In this document: in pieces, positions 18,882 through 28,194 of the stretch
How positions within the stretch are numbered: the first letter of the stretch is position 1
Layout: each line of letters opens with the position of its first letter
From: Novosphingobium sp. JCM 18896
GTDB taxonomy: Bacteria; Pseudomonadota; Alphaproteobacteria; Sphingomonadales; Sphingomonadaceae
NCBI RefSeq assembly: GCF_025938095.1
Contig: NZ_JAPCZF010000002.1
Location: forward strand, 310,001-374,000
Length of the DNA stretch: 64,000 bases
Reading direction: 5' to 3'
Program-made: the position numbers and the translations under genes
The notes under the pieces: generated by a model
What the model saw: only the letters and a program-made list of their open reading frames with translations
What the model was told of the DNA's origin: nothing
The model's database searches: none

Positions 18882-20191
18882 CAGCCGATCGCTCCCGTGC
18901 GCTTGATCGCCAGATAGGCGTCGATCAGCCGCGTGCCGATCTGCGAATAGGGCGCCTCGACCACGTCGACGCCGATCTGCTTGAGCCGCCGCGTCACCAG
19001 CGCGCGCTGGCGCAGCAGCGAATCGGCGGTGACCGACATGGCGAGAGCCTGCATGTCGCCGGGCTCGGCCATGGCCAAGTCCTCGAGCTCCTCGTCGGTC
19101 ATCGTCACGAACAGCACGACATGGCGCGCGACGAGGCGGCCGATCGATTCGATCATCAGCTCGGCGCTGGTCGGATCGGTGAAGTCGCTGAAGATCACGA
19201 TCAGCGAGCGCCGCTGCAGCCGCCCGGCGAGCGTCGCCAGCGCCAGGGTGAAATTGGGCTCCTGCGCGTGGTAGTCGAGCCCGGCGGCGGCGCTCTGCAG
19301 GCGGTGGAACTCACGGCTGTCGGTGACGAAGGGGGTCGAGACCTCGGGCCTTGCGGCGAAGCCGAACAGCGCGACGCGGTCGCCGCCCTTGAGCGCGACG
19401 TAGGACGTCGCCAGCGCCGCCGAGACTGCGCGGTCGATCCTGGGGACACCACCGATCGGCTCGCACATCGTCTGGCCGCAGTCGAAGGCGAAGACGATCT
19501 GGTTGTTGCGCTCGGTCTCGAACTCCTTGGCATAGAGATGGACGTGGCGCGCCGAGCTCTTCCAGTCGATGCGGCGGCGATCCATGCCGGGTTCGTATTC
19601 GGTCAGAGCCTCGAACTGGGTGCCCTCGCCGCGGATGCGCCGCGCGATCAGGCCGTATTGCGCGTCCTTGAGGAAGGTCTGCAGCGCCGGCGAGCGGACG
19701 AAGCCGATGTTCGGCCAGACCCGCACCGTCTGGTCGAGCGGATGCGACACCTGCCGCGCGCCGAGCCCGAGCGGCCCGGCCCAGCGCAGCCAGAGCCGAT
19801 CGACCGCGCCGGTCCCGCGCCGGCTCGGCGTGAAGGCGAATGTGCCGCGCCAGGCGCCATCGGCACGCGTCAGCGGGAATGCCGCACGGCCGCCGGGCGC
19901 GAGCCGCGGATCGAGCGCCAGGGCCAGATCGACCCGGCTGCGCTGGCCGCCCGAGAACTGCGCATGGCCGAGCAAGGTGGCCTCGTCGCCGACCTCGACG
20001 TCGCGCGGCGCGGTCAGGGTCACGTCGCGCAGGGCCCCCGCCACCAGCGCGTCGGCCAGTACGAGCAGCAGCAGCGCCCCGCCCAGCGCCGGCGCCGCGA
20101 TCCAGGCCCCGGGCGCCGCCGCGGCGATCACCAGCGCGACCGGCGCCGCGAGGGCGACCAGCACCGCAGCTCGGAGCGTGGGGACGATCAT
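18881..20191 (-). CDS. DUF58 domain protein with vWA-like fold
   Basis: A 436-residue protein. Two N-terminal hydrophobic helices (about residues 8-50) anchor it in the membrane, followed by a beta-rich region and the DUF58 core 'YEPGMDRRRIDWKSSARHVHLYAKEFE', which is the most conserved family segment. The later 'VFAFDCGQTMCEP' occupies the position of a vWA MIDAS motif but is degenerate. DUF58 proteins accompany MoxR ATPases; by analogy the ATPase may remodel or activate this partner. Unlike the other genes of the operon, it is separated from moxR by 94 bp containing an inverted repeat. Confidence 0.87.
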   Translation of the reverse strand: MIVPTLRAAVLVALAAPVALVIAAAAPGAWIAAPALGGALLLLVLADALVAGALRDVTLTAPRDVEVGDEATLLGHAQFSGGQRSRVDLALALDPRLAPGGRAAFPLTRADGAWRGTFAFTPSRRGTGAVDRLWLRWAGPLGLGARQVSHPLDQTVRVWPNIGFVRSPALQTFLKDAQYGLIARRIRGEGTQFEALTEYEPGMDRRRIDWKSSARHVHLYAKEFETERNNQIVFAFDCGQTMCEPIGGVPRIDRAVSAALATSYVALKGGDRVALFGFAARPEVSTPFVTDSREFHRLQSAAAGLDYHAQEPNFTLALATLAGRLQRRSLIVIFSDFTDPTSAELMIESIGRLVARHVVLFVTMTDEELEDLAMAEPGDMQALAMSVTADSLLRQRALVTRRLKQIGVDVVEAPYSQIGTRLIDAYLAIKRTGAIG

Positions 20192-20212
20192 GACGCGAGG
20201 TAGCGCCTGAGC

Positions 20213-20284
20213 CCTTCGACAGGCTCAGGGCGAGCGGGCTTTGTCACAAAGCCGCCCCCCCGCTCATGCTGAGCTTGTCGAAGC
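20213..20284. repeat. REP-like inverted repeat inside the moxR-DUF58 junction
   Basis: The left arm begins CTTCGACAGGCTCAGG (from 20214) and continues GAGCGGGCTTTGT. The right arm, ending near 20282, is its imperfect reverse complement with a small insertion, closing with GAGCTTGTCGAAG. The element fills the only non-overlapping junction in the operon, ending two bases before the moxR stop. The same family occurs at 53048-53125. Confidence 0.8.
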
Positions 20285-20285
20285 A

Positions 20286-21250
<965 letters not shown>

Positions 21251-21254
<4 letters not shown>

Positions 21255-22540
21255 TGGGTAAGCGTCCTTTCGAGCGCGTGCAGGTCCTGCGCCGCCTTCA
21301 TGATCTCGTGGGAGGAACGGGCCGCGCGCAGACGCGTGGCGATGTCGGAAAAGGGCGTGGCCTCGGGCGCGCGGGCGGCGACGGCGCGATCGATCGCCGC
21401 CTCGGTCGCGGCGACGTCGGCCAGCCGCGGCAGCGCCAGCACCCGCACCAGCCTTTCGCGAGCGCGCGTGGCATAGGGCGCGGTGACCAGATGCAGCCGG
21501 CGACTGCGGCGGATCAGTCCGGCGGCGTTGGAGACGAGCGCGCGCTTGCCGAAGGCGATCGCCCGCGCGCCCGCACGCGGCGGCCCGAAGCGCAGGAACG
21601 CACGCCAGCCCACCGCGAGCGCCGCGAGCAGCAGGCACAGGGTCGCCGCCAGGAACGGCGGGGTGAAGGCCAGGGTCAGCAGGTTGGGTCGGCGCCCGAA
21701 ACCGTTGAGCGTGAGATCGAACTGGACCTTGCCCGCGCCGCCGGTCGCAGCATGGACGAGCCTTTCGGCCAGGCGGGCATTGGCCAGATCGGCCATGCCG
21801 TAATTGTCGAGCAGGTCGGGCTCGAACACCAGCACGATCGGCTGCTGCGCGGCGCCGTTGCCCTCCTCCCCACCTTCCGAGACCGGCAGACCGGCCATCG
21901 CTTCGAGCGCGGGATAGGAACCGCCGTCATCGACATAGGCGGCGAGGATGCGGCGATCGGAACCCACGACCAGCGGCACGAGCCGCGGCCCGGTGCCCGC
22001 CTGGACCTGGCGCGCATCGGGCAGGCGCCCGGTGATCCCGCCGCCGCTCCAAACCGCGCGCTTCTCGCGCCCCATCGGCGTGATGCCGACGCCGACGTCA
22101 TCGAGGAAGCCGGGCCAGTTCGGCGCGGCCGTGCCGCCGATCTGCACCCAGCCGCGCTTGGCCTTGGGATTGTCGGACGACGACGCCCGCCACTTCGGCG
22201 TGATCACCAAGGTCGGCCCGGCACCGCGGCGCTCCTCCACGATCCGGTCGATCTCCGCGCCCTCGGCGCCGGCCGGCGGCGTCAGCACAAGCAACCCCGG
22301 ATCGTCGAGCGCGCCCGGATCGCGCAGCCGCCGCACGCCATAGCCGCGCCGTTCGAGATAGTCGGCGAAGGCGGCATAGCCGTTGAGCCCCTTGCCGCCG
22401 GCATGGCCGCCACCGTCGTTGGTCGAACCGCCGGTCAGCCCCGCACCGATCGTGTAGAGCAGCGCGAGGAAGACCAACGCCCCGAACACGATCAGCGCCA
22501 GCGCCGTACGCTGCGAGAACGGACTGGTGCCAGTGCTCAT
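21251..22540 (-). CDS. DUF4350 domain membrane protein
   Basis: A 429-residue protein. An N-terminal membrane helix ('ALIVFGALVFLALLYTIGAG') precedes the DUF4350 domain, with 'GLNGYAAFADYLERRGYGVRRL' and 'LLVLTPP', resembling the glutamine-amidotransferase-like fold of related GldG/ABC-accessory proteins but without visible catalytic residues. A second helix occurs near residues 275-300 ('LLTLAFTPPFLAATLCLLLA'). The C-terminal region is cytosolic and helical. It overlaps the DUF4129 stop (22537) and the moxR start by four bases each. Function is unknown; its place in the MoxR operon suggests a membrane complex. Confidence 0.82.
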
Positions 22541-23229
22541 GCAGCCTGGCCCGGCGAGAGACGCTGCAGCGCGAATTCGGCATAGGCGTCGCGCGCCGCC
22601 TGCCAGTCGACCTGGTCTAGCGCGCGCAGGGCGAAGAGGCTGAGCTCGACGCGGGTGGCGATCGTCGCAAAGGCCTGGCGTGCGTCCCAGGGCAGCGCCG
22701 GCAGCTGCGCAATCTCACGCGCAGTGCTCGCCGGGCTCAACCAGTCGGGCCGCGCCTCGGCAATGTGGTGGACGCTGCGCTGGAGCAGCAGGTGCACGGC
22801 CTCGCCATAGCGGCCCTCGGCGGCGAGCCGATCGGCATCGCCGAGCAGGGCCACCGCGGCATCGCGATCGGGCTGCCAGCCCGGCGATTCTGCCGCGACC
22901 TTGGGCCGGCGTTGCAGCCCGAGCAGCGGACGGATCACCACGAACCAGAGCACGGCGATCAGTGCCACGCCGGCGACGGCGATCGCCACCTTCTGCATCA
23001 CCGGCCACGACAGTCCGAACAGATCGCCGAGCGGCCGGAACACCGCCTCGAGCGCCTCGCCCAGCCAGCGCATGAAACGCAGCAACCATTCGGGCAGTTG
23101 GGGCTCGGGCCGCTTGTAGGGCGGCAGCGGCGCGTATTGGATGTCGCTGTCGGCGCGGACGACCTGCCAATCGCGGGCCGCGTCCTGCGCGGCCGTCGAT
23201 CCCGCGATCTGTGCCCCAGCCCTCGTCAC
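22537..23229 (-). CDS. DUF4129 domain membrane protein
   Basis: A 230-residue protein and the first gene of the leftward operon. One membrane helix is visible ('VAIAVAGVALIAVLWFVVI'), with a preceding amphipathic stretch, then the DUF4129 C-terminal domain: 'YGEAVHLLLQRSVHHIAEARPDWLSPASTAREI' and 'LSLFALRALDQVDWQAARDAYAEF'. DUF4129 domains are found alone or fused to transglutaminase domains, near MoxR and DUF58. GTG at 23227-23229 is the best available start, but no convincing ribosome binding site was seen, so the N terminus is uncertain. About 64 bp separate it from the co-oriented pheA stop. Confidence 0.72.
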   Translation of the reverse strand: MTRAGAQIAGSTAAQDAARDWQVVRADSDIQYAPLPPYKRPEPQLPEWLLRFMRWLGEALEAVFRPLGDLFGLSWPVMQKVAIAVAGVALIAVLWFVVIRPLLGLQRRPKVAAESPGWQPDRDAAVALLGDADRLAAEGRYGEAVHLLLQRSVHHIAEARPDWLSPASTAREIAQLPALPWDARQAFATIATRVELSLFALRALDQVDWQAARDAYAEFALQRLSPGQAA

Positions 23230-23293
23230 GCGCGATTGGTGACACGGGGCCGGGCGAAGGGCAACTGCCGATCCGCGCCGAAAGCGACGGAAA

Positions 23294-24187
23294 TCAGCCG
23301 CGCTTGCGCGCCTGGCGATAGGTGCCGAGAATGCGCAGTTCCTTGCAGTGGAACGCCAGCTCCTCGAGCGCGCGATCGACCGCGGCGTCGCCGGGCGCGC
23401 CCTCGATATCGGCGAAGAACCGCGTCGCCGCGAAGCTCGCACCCTTCTGGTAGGACTCGAGCTTGGTCATGTTGACGCCGTTCGTGGCGAAACCGCCGAG
23501 CGCCTTGTAGAGCGCCGCGGGAATGTTCTTCACCTCGAAGACGAAGGTCGTCATCGCGGTCGCATCACCGATCGCTGCCGGATCGAGCGGCGCCTGCGAC
23601 AGCATGACGAAGCGCGTCGTGTTGTCGGCCGCGTCCTCGACGTTCTGCTCGATGATCTTGAGACCGTAGAGCTCGGCCGCGAGCGCGGGTGCGATCGCGC
23701 AAGCCTCGGTATCGCCCTGCTCCTTGACGAAAGCGGCGGCGCCGGCGGTGTCGGCATAGGACATCGGCACGATGCCACGTTCGCGCAGATAATGGCGCGA
23801 CTGCCCCAAGGCCTGCGGGTGGCTGTAGGCTGCGGCGAAGGGGCCCTCGGTCAGACCCATCAGCGCGTGCTCGATCGACAGGAAATGCTCGCCGACGATG
23901 GCGAGGCCACTCTCGGGCAGCAGGAAATGGATGTCGGCGACGCGGCCGTGCTGCGAATTCTCGATCGGGATGATCGCGCGCGCGGCACGGCCGTCCTTCA
24001 CCGCATCGAGCGCGTCCTCGAAGGCGAAGCACGGCAGCGGCAGGCAGTTCGCATCGTATTCGAGCGCGGCGCGGTGACCGTTGCAGCCCGGCGCGCCCTG
24101 GAACGACACGGCCCGCGCAGGATCGGCGGCAGCGGCGCGGGTCATTTCCTCGACGAGGGCGACGGCGGGTTCGGGAAAGCTGTGCAT
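23294..24187 (-). CDS. pheA: Prephenate dehydratase
   Basis: A 297-residue monofunctional prephenate dehydratase, converting prephenate to phenylpyruvate in phenylalanine synthesis. The catalytic domain shows 'FQGAPGCNGHRAAL', 'AIIPIENSQHGRVADIHFLL', 'YSHPQALGQ' and the essential threonine region 'DNTTRFVML'. A C-terminal ACT domain ('FVFEVKNIPAALYKALGGFA', 'NMTKLESYQKG') is where phenylalanine binds as feedback inhibitor; ESYQ replaces the more widespread ESRP. No chorismate mutase domain is fused. ATG at 24185-24187 begins the conserved part; a much longer open extension is not coding-like. Confidence 0.95.
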   Translation of the reverse strand: MHSFPEPAVALVEEMTRAAAADPARAVSFQGAPGCNGHRAALEYDANCLPLPCFAFEDALDAVKDGRAARAIIPIENSQHGRVADIHFLLPESGLAIVGEHFLSIEHALMGLTEGPFAAAYSHPQALGQSRHYLRERGIVPMSYADTAGAAAFVKEQGDTEACAIAPALAAELYGLKIIEQNVEDAADNTTRFVMLSQAPLDPAAIGDATAMTTFVFEVKNIPAALYKALGGFATNGVNMTKLESYQKGASFAATRFFADIEGAPGDAAVDRALEELAFHCKELRILGTYRQARKRG

Positions 24188-24319
24188 GATGCACGGCCGC
24201 TTACGCAGGCTCGCAAAATCGTGCAATGGGCGAATCCCGCAATGGCTCTTGCGCTCGCCCATCGGCCTGACTAGAGCGGCGCGCAAACCGCTATAGGCAC
24301 TTCCTACGGGGCATTTTCG

Positions 24320-24964
24320 ATGGACGATCGTTTCAACACCTTTGCCGGCTGGGCGCTTTTCGCAGGCATCGTCGCCTTCGGCGCATCGAGCGTGAGCAGC
24401 CACTACTTCCAGGCCGACAAGGCTCATCGTCCCGAGAAGATGGGCTATGAGATCGAGGGCGTGGTCTCGAGCGAAGGCGGCGCCAGCGCCGAGGAACCGA
24501 TCGAAGCGCTGCTCGCCAAGGCCGATCCGGCCAAGGGTGAAGCCGTCTTCAAGAAGTGCACCTCGTGCCACACCGCCAATGCGGGCGGCGCCAACGGCAT
24601 CGGTCCGAATCTCCACGGCGTCGTCGGCGAGACCATCGGCACCGGCCACGGCTTCGCTTTCTCCGACGCGCTCAAGGGCCATGGCGGCTCCTGGGACTGG
24701 AAGAACCTGAACGACTGGCTGCACAACCCCAAGAAGTTCGCGCCCGGCACCAAGATGACCTTCGCCGGTCTGTCGAAGGGTGAAGACCGCGCCAACGTGA
24801 TCGCCTGGCTCAACACCCAGGGTCCGAACCTGCCGCTGCCGACCGCTCCGGCCGCTGGCGCCGCCCCGGCCGCCGACGCTCCCAAGGACGCAGCCGCAGC
24901 TCCGGCCGCCGGCGCCGCGCCTGCTGCAGCGGAAGCCCCGGCCGCGGACGCCGCCAAGAAGTAA
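24320..24964 (+). CDS. Membrane-anchored c-type cytochrome (cytochrome c552/CycM-like)
   Basis: A 214-residue class I cytochrome c. An uncleaved N-terminal helix ('FAGWALFAGIVAFGASSV') anchors it in the inner membrane, with the heme domain in the periplasm. Heme attachment is CTSCH in 'FKKCTSCHTANAGGANGIGPNL'; the axial methionine is in 'PGTKMTFAGL'. In alphaproteobacteria such anchored cytochromes carry electrons between the bc1 complex and terminal oxidase. The last 40 residues are an Ala/Pro-rich disordered tail of AAP-type repeats, unusual for CycM. It is divergent from pheA and is followed by a strong terminator. Confidence 0.93.
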   Translation: MDDRFNTFAGWALFAGIVAFGASSVSSHYFQADKAHRPEKMGYEIEGVVSSEGGASAEEPIEALLAKADPAKGEAVFKKCTSCHTANAGGANGIGPNLHGVVGETIGTGHGFAFSDALKGHGGSWDWKNLNDWLHNPKKFAPGTKMTFAGLSKGEDRANVIAWLNTQGPNLPLPTAPAAGAAPAADAPKDAAAAPAAGAAPAAAEAPAADAAKK

Positions 24965-24979
24965 GCTTCGGCTTCGCAA

Positions 24980-25023
24980 AAACGAAAAGGGCGTCCCGTA
25001 CCAGCGGGGCGCCCTTTTCGTTT
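24980..25023 (+). terminator. Rho-independent terminator of the cytochrome c gene
   Basis: The 14-base arms AAACGAAAAGGGCG (from 24980) and CGCCCTTTTCGTTT pair perfectly, with a further TCCCG/CGGGG step towards the loop. A-rich and T-rich flanks make it effective in either direction. It begins 15 bp after the stop codon. Confidence 0.85.
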
Positions 25024-25037
25024 GATCAACTTGGACT

Positions 25038-25164
25038 GATCCTCCCCTGCAAGGGGAGGTGGCAGCGCGTAGCGCTGACGGAGGGGTGTCCCCATCTCCG
25101 AAAGCGTTACACCCCTCCACCACGACCTACGGTCGCGGTCCCCCTCCCCTTACAGGGGGGGATC
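25038..25164. repeat. Large imperfect inverted repeat between cytochrome c and rlmE
   Basis: The left half starts GATCCTCCCCTGCAAGG (25038) and runs to GGAGGGGTGT (25089). The right half runs from ACACCCCTCC (25109) to a GGGGGGGATC end (25164). Both halves carry a CTCCCCT...AGGGGAG mini-hairpin. It reads as a REP-like element with four nested hairpins, filling the gap between convergent genes and stopping three bases short of rlmE. Confidence 0.75.
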
Positions 25165-25167
25165 TTG

Positions 25168-25827
25168 TTACCCCTTGAAGCCCTGCGCGATCACGTACCA
25201 CTCCGACGAATCCTTGCGGCTCGCGGGCGGCTTGGCGTGCTTGACTGTGGTGAAGTGCTTCTTGAGCAGGGCCAGCAGCTGCGTGTCGGTGCCGCCGGCC
25301 AGGACCTTGGCGACGAAAGCGCCGCCCGGCGCCAGGGTCGAGATGGCGAAGTCGGCGGCGGTCTCGACCAGGCCCATCGTGCGCAAGTGATCGGTCTGCT
25401 TGTGGCCGACGGTATTCGCGGCCATGTCGGACAGCACGAGATCGGGCGCGCCTTCCAGGGCCTCTTCCAGCGCCGCGGGCGCCTCGTCGGCCATGAAGTC
25501 CATCTGGAACAAGGTCACGCCCTCCAGCGGCTCGGTGGGCAGCAGGTCGATGCCCACGACCTTGGCCTTGGGACAGCGCTGGCGGACGATCTGGCTCCAG
25601 CCGCCCGGTGCCACGCCGAGGTCGACCGCGCGGGTCACGCCCTTGAGCAGGCCGAACTTCTCGTCGAGCTCGGCCAGCTTGTAGGCGGCGCGGCTGCGAT
25701 AGCCGTCGGCCTTGGCCTTCTTGACGTAAGGATCGTTGAGCTGGCGCGACAGCCAGCGCGCCGAGCTGGCCGTACGCTTCTTGGCGGTGCGCAAACGCTC
25801 ACCCGGGTCCTTGCCCGATCGGCTCAT
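25168..25827 (-). CDS. rlmE: 23S rRNA 2'-O-methyltransferase (RlmE/FtsJ)
   Basis: A 219-residue SAM-dependent methyltransferase that modifies the 2'-OH of U2552 in the 23S rRNA A-loop during 50S maturation. It has a basic N terminus, 'YRSRAAYKLAELDEKF' with the first catalytic lysine, SAM motif 'AVDLGVAPGGWSQIV', catalytic aspartate in 'LVLSDMAANTVGH', second lysine in 'FVAKVLAGG' and 'SSEWYVIAQGF' with the glutamate, completing the K-D-K-E tetrad. The ATG at 25825-25827 lies 23 bp after the ppx stop, implying co-transcription. Confidence 0.95.
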   Translation of the reverse strand: MSRSGKDPGERLRTAKKRTASSARWLSRQLNDPYVKKAKADGYRSRAAYKLAELDEKFGLLKGVTRAVDLGVAPGGWSQIVRQRCPKAKVVGIDLLPTEPLEGVTLFQMDFMADEAPAALEEALEGAPDLVLSDMAANTVGHKQTDHLRTMGLVETAADFAISTLAPGGAFVAKVLAGGTDTQLLALLKKHFTTVKHAKPPASRKDSSEWYVIAQGFKG

Positions 25828-25850
25828 GTCGAAATACTCATGTTCCGGCC

Positions 25851-27080
25851 CTAGCCCAGATCCCGCATGCGGCGAAGCTCGGCGCGCATCTTTTCGCCCT
25901 GGCCGTTGGCGGCGATCAGGCTGCGCAGGATGCCCTCGCGTATCCCGCGGTCGGCGACGCCGAGCCGGTCGGCCGGCCAGACGTCGAGAATCGCTTCGAG
26001 AATCGCGCAACCCGCAACGACGAGATCGGCGCGCTCGCGGCCGATGCAGGGCAGTTCGCGACGCTCGAAGATCGACATCGACGACAGCCGCGTCGAGATC
26101 GCGCGCATCGAATCGGCCGGAACGATCAGCCCGTCGACCGCGCGGCGATCGTATTGCGGCAGATCGAGATGCAGGCTGGCGAGCGTCGTCACCGTGCCGC
26201 TGGTGCCGAGCAGGCGCATCGGCCCCTTGCCCGGATCCTGCGCGCGGAACCGCGTGGCGCGATCGGCGAAGGGCGCGAAACTGTCGCTCACGAGCTCGCG
26301 CATGCGCACGTAGCGTGCCGTGCGCGCGGCCTGGCTGTCGCCCTCGGGGCCACAGGTCTCGGACAGCGAGACCACGCCCCAGGGCACCGACTGCCAGTCG
26401 AGAATGCGCGGCACCGGCGCGGTGCTGTCGATCAGCACGAGTTCGGTCGAGCCGCCGCCGATGTCGAAGATCATCGCCGGGCCTTCGCCCGGTTCGAGCA
26501 GGATGTGGCAGCCGAGCACGGCCAGCCGCGCTTCCTCTCGCGCGCTGATGATGTCGAGCGCGATGCCCGTCTCCTGGCGCACGCGCTCGATGAAGGCCTC
26601 GCCATTGCTGGCGCGGCGGCAAGCCTCGGTGGCGACCGAACGCGCGAGCTGGACCGAACGGCGGCAGAGCTTGTCGGCACAGACGTGGAGCGCCGCCAGT
26701 GCGCGGTCCATCGCCGCCTGGCTGAGCAGGCCGGTCTGCGCCAGCCCCTCGCCCAGCCGCACGACGCGGCTGAAGGCATCGATGACGACGAAATTCTCGC
26801 CCGAAGGCCGTGCGATCAGCAGGCGACAGTTGTTGGTGCCGAGGTCGATGGCCGCATAGGCTTGCCTGGGGCCCGTGCCCTGCCTTTGATCAGGGAGCCG
26901 TGGAATGGGAAGCTGCGGCCCGCCTGGCGGACCATTCCCGTACGGTCCATCGCCGGCGCGCTGCCCGGGTAAAGGCGTCGAGGACGCGCAATTGCGAACG
27001 TCGGCATTGCGCTCGTTCGTCGTCGCGTCCCTGTCGCCCTTAGCCCCTGTGCGTCTTACCGGCGGAAACTGTTCCGCCAT
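25851..27080 (-). CDS. Exopolyphosphatase / guanosine pentaphosphate phosphohydrolase (Ppx/GppA)
   Basis: A 409-residue member of the Ppx/GppA branch of the ASKHA superfamily, hydrolysing polyphosphate or pppGpp. The phosphate-binding motifs are 'AAIDLGTNNCRLLIA' (near residue 75), 'VATEACRRASNG' and 'MIFDIGGGSTEL', plus 'LLGTSGTVTTLA' and 'ADLVVAGCAILEAIL' towards the C terminus. It is shorter than E. coli Ppx and has no HD domain. About 70 residues at the N terminus are Pro/Gly/Arg-rich and not conserved; the ATG at 27078-27080 has no clear ribosome binding site, so the start could lie further in. Confidence 0.88.
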   Translation of the reverse strand: MAEQFPPVRRTGAKGDRDATTNERNADVRNCASSTPLPGQRAGDGPYGNGPPGGPQLPIPRLPDQRQGTGPRQAYAAIDLGTNNCRLLIARPSGENFVVIDAFSRVVRLGEGLAQTGLLSQAAMDRALAALHVCADKLCRRSVQLARSVATEACRRASNGEAFIERVRQETGIALDIISAREEARLAVLGCHILLEPGEGPAMIFDIGGGSTELVLIDSTAPVPRILDWQSVPWGVVSLSETCGPEGDSQAARTARYVRMRELVSDSFAPFADRATRFRAQDPGKGPMRLLGTSGTVTTLASLHLDLPQYDRRAVDGLIVPADSMRAISTRLSSMSIFERRELPCIGRERADLVVAGCAILEAILDVWPADRLGVADRGIREGILRSLIAANGQGEKMRAELRRMRDLG

Positions 27081-27172
27081 AGTCTAAGCACTCGTTATCG
27101 TTTTTCCCGCCGATTGCGACGGGTACCTGACACGATGCTAGCCGCAGTGTGAGAAAGGGGCAAGAGGACCGC

Positions 27173-27200
27173 TTGACGCGGCTGCCCGACACGCTTAGAG
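27173..27200 (+). promoter_or_regulatory. Sigma70-type promoter of tRNA-Gln
   Basis: TTGACG (27173-27178) and TTAGAG (27195-27200), with a 16-bp spacer, are placed so that transcription would begin about five bases before the mature tRNA 5' end at 27213. Confidence 0.6.
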
Positions 27201-27212
27201 GCACCCGCCTGT

Positions 27213-27286
27213 TGCCCCGTCGTCTAATGGTAAGACTACGGATTCTGATTCCGTCTATCGAGGTTCGAATCCTCGCGGGGCATCCA
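27213..27286 (+). tRNA. tRNA-Gln (anticodon CTG)
   Basis: The 74-base cloverleaf has acceptor arms TGCCCCG (27213-27219) and CGGGGCA (27276-27282), a D-arm with TAATGGTAAGA, anticodon stem ACGGA/TCCGT around loop TTCTGAT (anticodon CTG at 27245-27247), T-arm with GGTTCGAATCC, and an encoded CCA end (27284-27286). It reads CAG codons. A distinct promoter precedes it. The downstream 128 bp up to the TetR gene show no clear terminator or other feature. Confidence 0.95.
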
Positions 27287-27414
27287 GTTTCTCCTACATT
27301 CTCAGCAGGGTAGCAGACACCGGGCAGGCTTGCGCCGGCCATCGCTCCCAGGCGATTTTCGTTGTTCCTCGTGACGAGCCAGGTTCGATCGCTGCCCGTC
27401 TGCTTCGACGCCGA

Positions 27415-28077
27415 CTAGCCCACCCCGTTCAGGAAAAGCCCGGTCCGGTAGGCGGTCTGCCGTTCGATCTCAGCATCGTCCGAGCCATGCCAGACCCGCG
27501 CCTGGAAGGCCCCATCCACCACCAACAGCATGAACGCCTTCGCCGCGTCTTCGGGATCGGCCAGAGCCAGTCGCCGCCGGAACAGGTCGACCAGATAGGC
27601 CATGGCCCGTCGCTCGGTCCGCTCGGCTAGGTATGCGCCGATCTCGGGCATGCGGATGACCTCTGCGTGCGCGATCCGGGTCAGGCGCATGCCCGACGGG
27701 CTCGTCGCATGGCCTACCATCAATCGCGCGACGCCGAGCATCGTCTGCTGGAAATCTTCGCTCTCGGCGGCGCGCAATTGCTCTTCGGGCACGACCCAGT
27801 CGTCAATCGCCCGCTGTAGCGCGGCCTTGAACAGCGTGATCTTGTCGCCGTAGCGCGCATAGACCGTGCGCCGCGCCATGCCGAGATCGTCGATGATCGC
27901 CTCGATCGTCGTTCCGGCGAAGCCGCGCTCGAGAAACAGGTCGAGCGCATGGTCGAGCAATTCGCGATTGCGCGCCTCGATCTGCTCGCGCGAGGGCCGA
28001 CCCGGTCCACGAGCGCCTTCACGGGAGGCTTTCGCCGGCTTGCCAGTGAACAGCAGCGTCTCGCTTTCGGCCTTCAT
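27415..28077 (-). CDS. TetR/AcrR family regulator (divergent from Rieske oxygenase)
   Basis: A 220-residue TetR-type repressor. A basic 'GPGRPSREQIEARNRELLDHALDLFLERGFAGTTIEAI' region leads into the helix-turn-helix 'DDLGMARRTVYARYGDKITLFKAAL'. The C-terminal helical ligand domain ('MGHATSPSGMRLTR', 'DLFRRRLALADPEDAAKAF') resembles AefR-like groups with a TetR_C_33-type fold. ATG at 28075-28077 was preferred because AGGACGG precedes it; an upstream ATG at 28116 would fall in the AT-rich palindrome. Its position suggests it controls the divergent oxygenase gene and itself. Confidence 0.87.
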   Translation of the reverse strand: MKAESETLLFTGKPAKASREGARGPGRPSREQIEARNRELLDHALDLFLERGFAGTTIEAIIDDLGMARRTVYARYGDKITLFKAALQRAIDDWVVPEEQLRAAESEDFQQTMLGVARLMVGHATSPSGMRLTRIAHAEVIRMPEIGAYLAERTERRAMAYLVDLFRRRLALADPEDAAKAFMLLVVDGAFQARVWHGSDDAEIERQTAYRTGLFLNGVG

Positions 28078-28114
28078 GACACCGTCCTGCTGCGGCGGCG
28101 CCAAAGGGTCAAGC

Positions 28115-28142
28115 ATAAATAAGAATGACTCATGACATTTAT
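28115..28142. promoter_or_regulatory. AT-rich palindrome between TetR and Rieske genes, candidate operator
   Basis: Outer arms ATAAAT (28115-28120) and ATTTAT (28137-28142) are perfect, with further partial symmetry (ATG...CAT) towards the centre. It lies 38 bp from the TetR start and 52 bp from the oxygenase start, where a repressor would block both promoters. Assignment to this TetR protein is inferred. Confidence 0.45.
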
Positions 28143-28194
28143 TATTGAATCGTTTCCATCGCCGCGATAGCCATGGCGTCGAGAGGAGCGCGCG

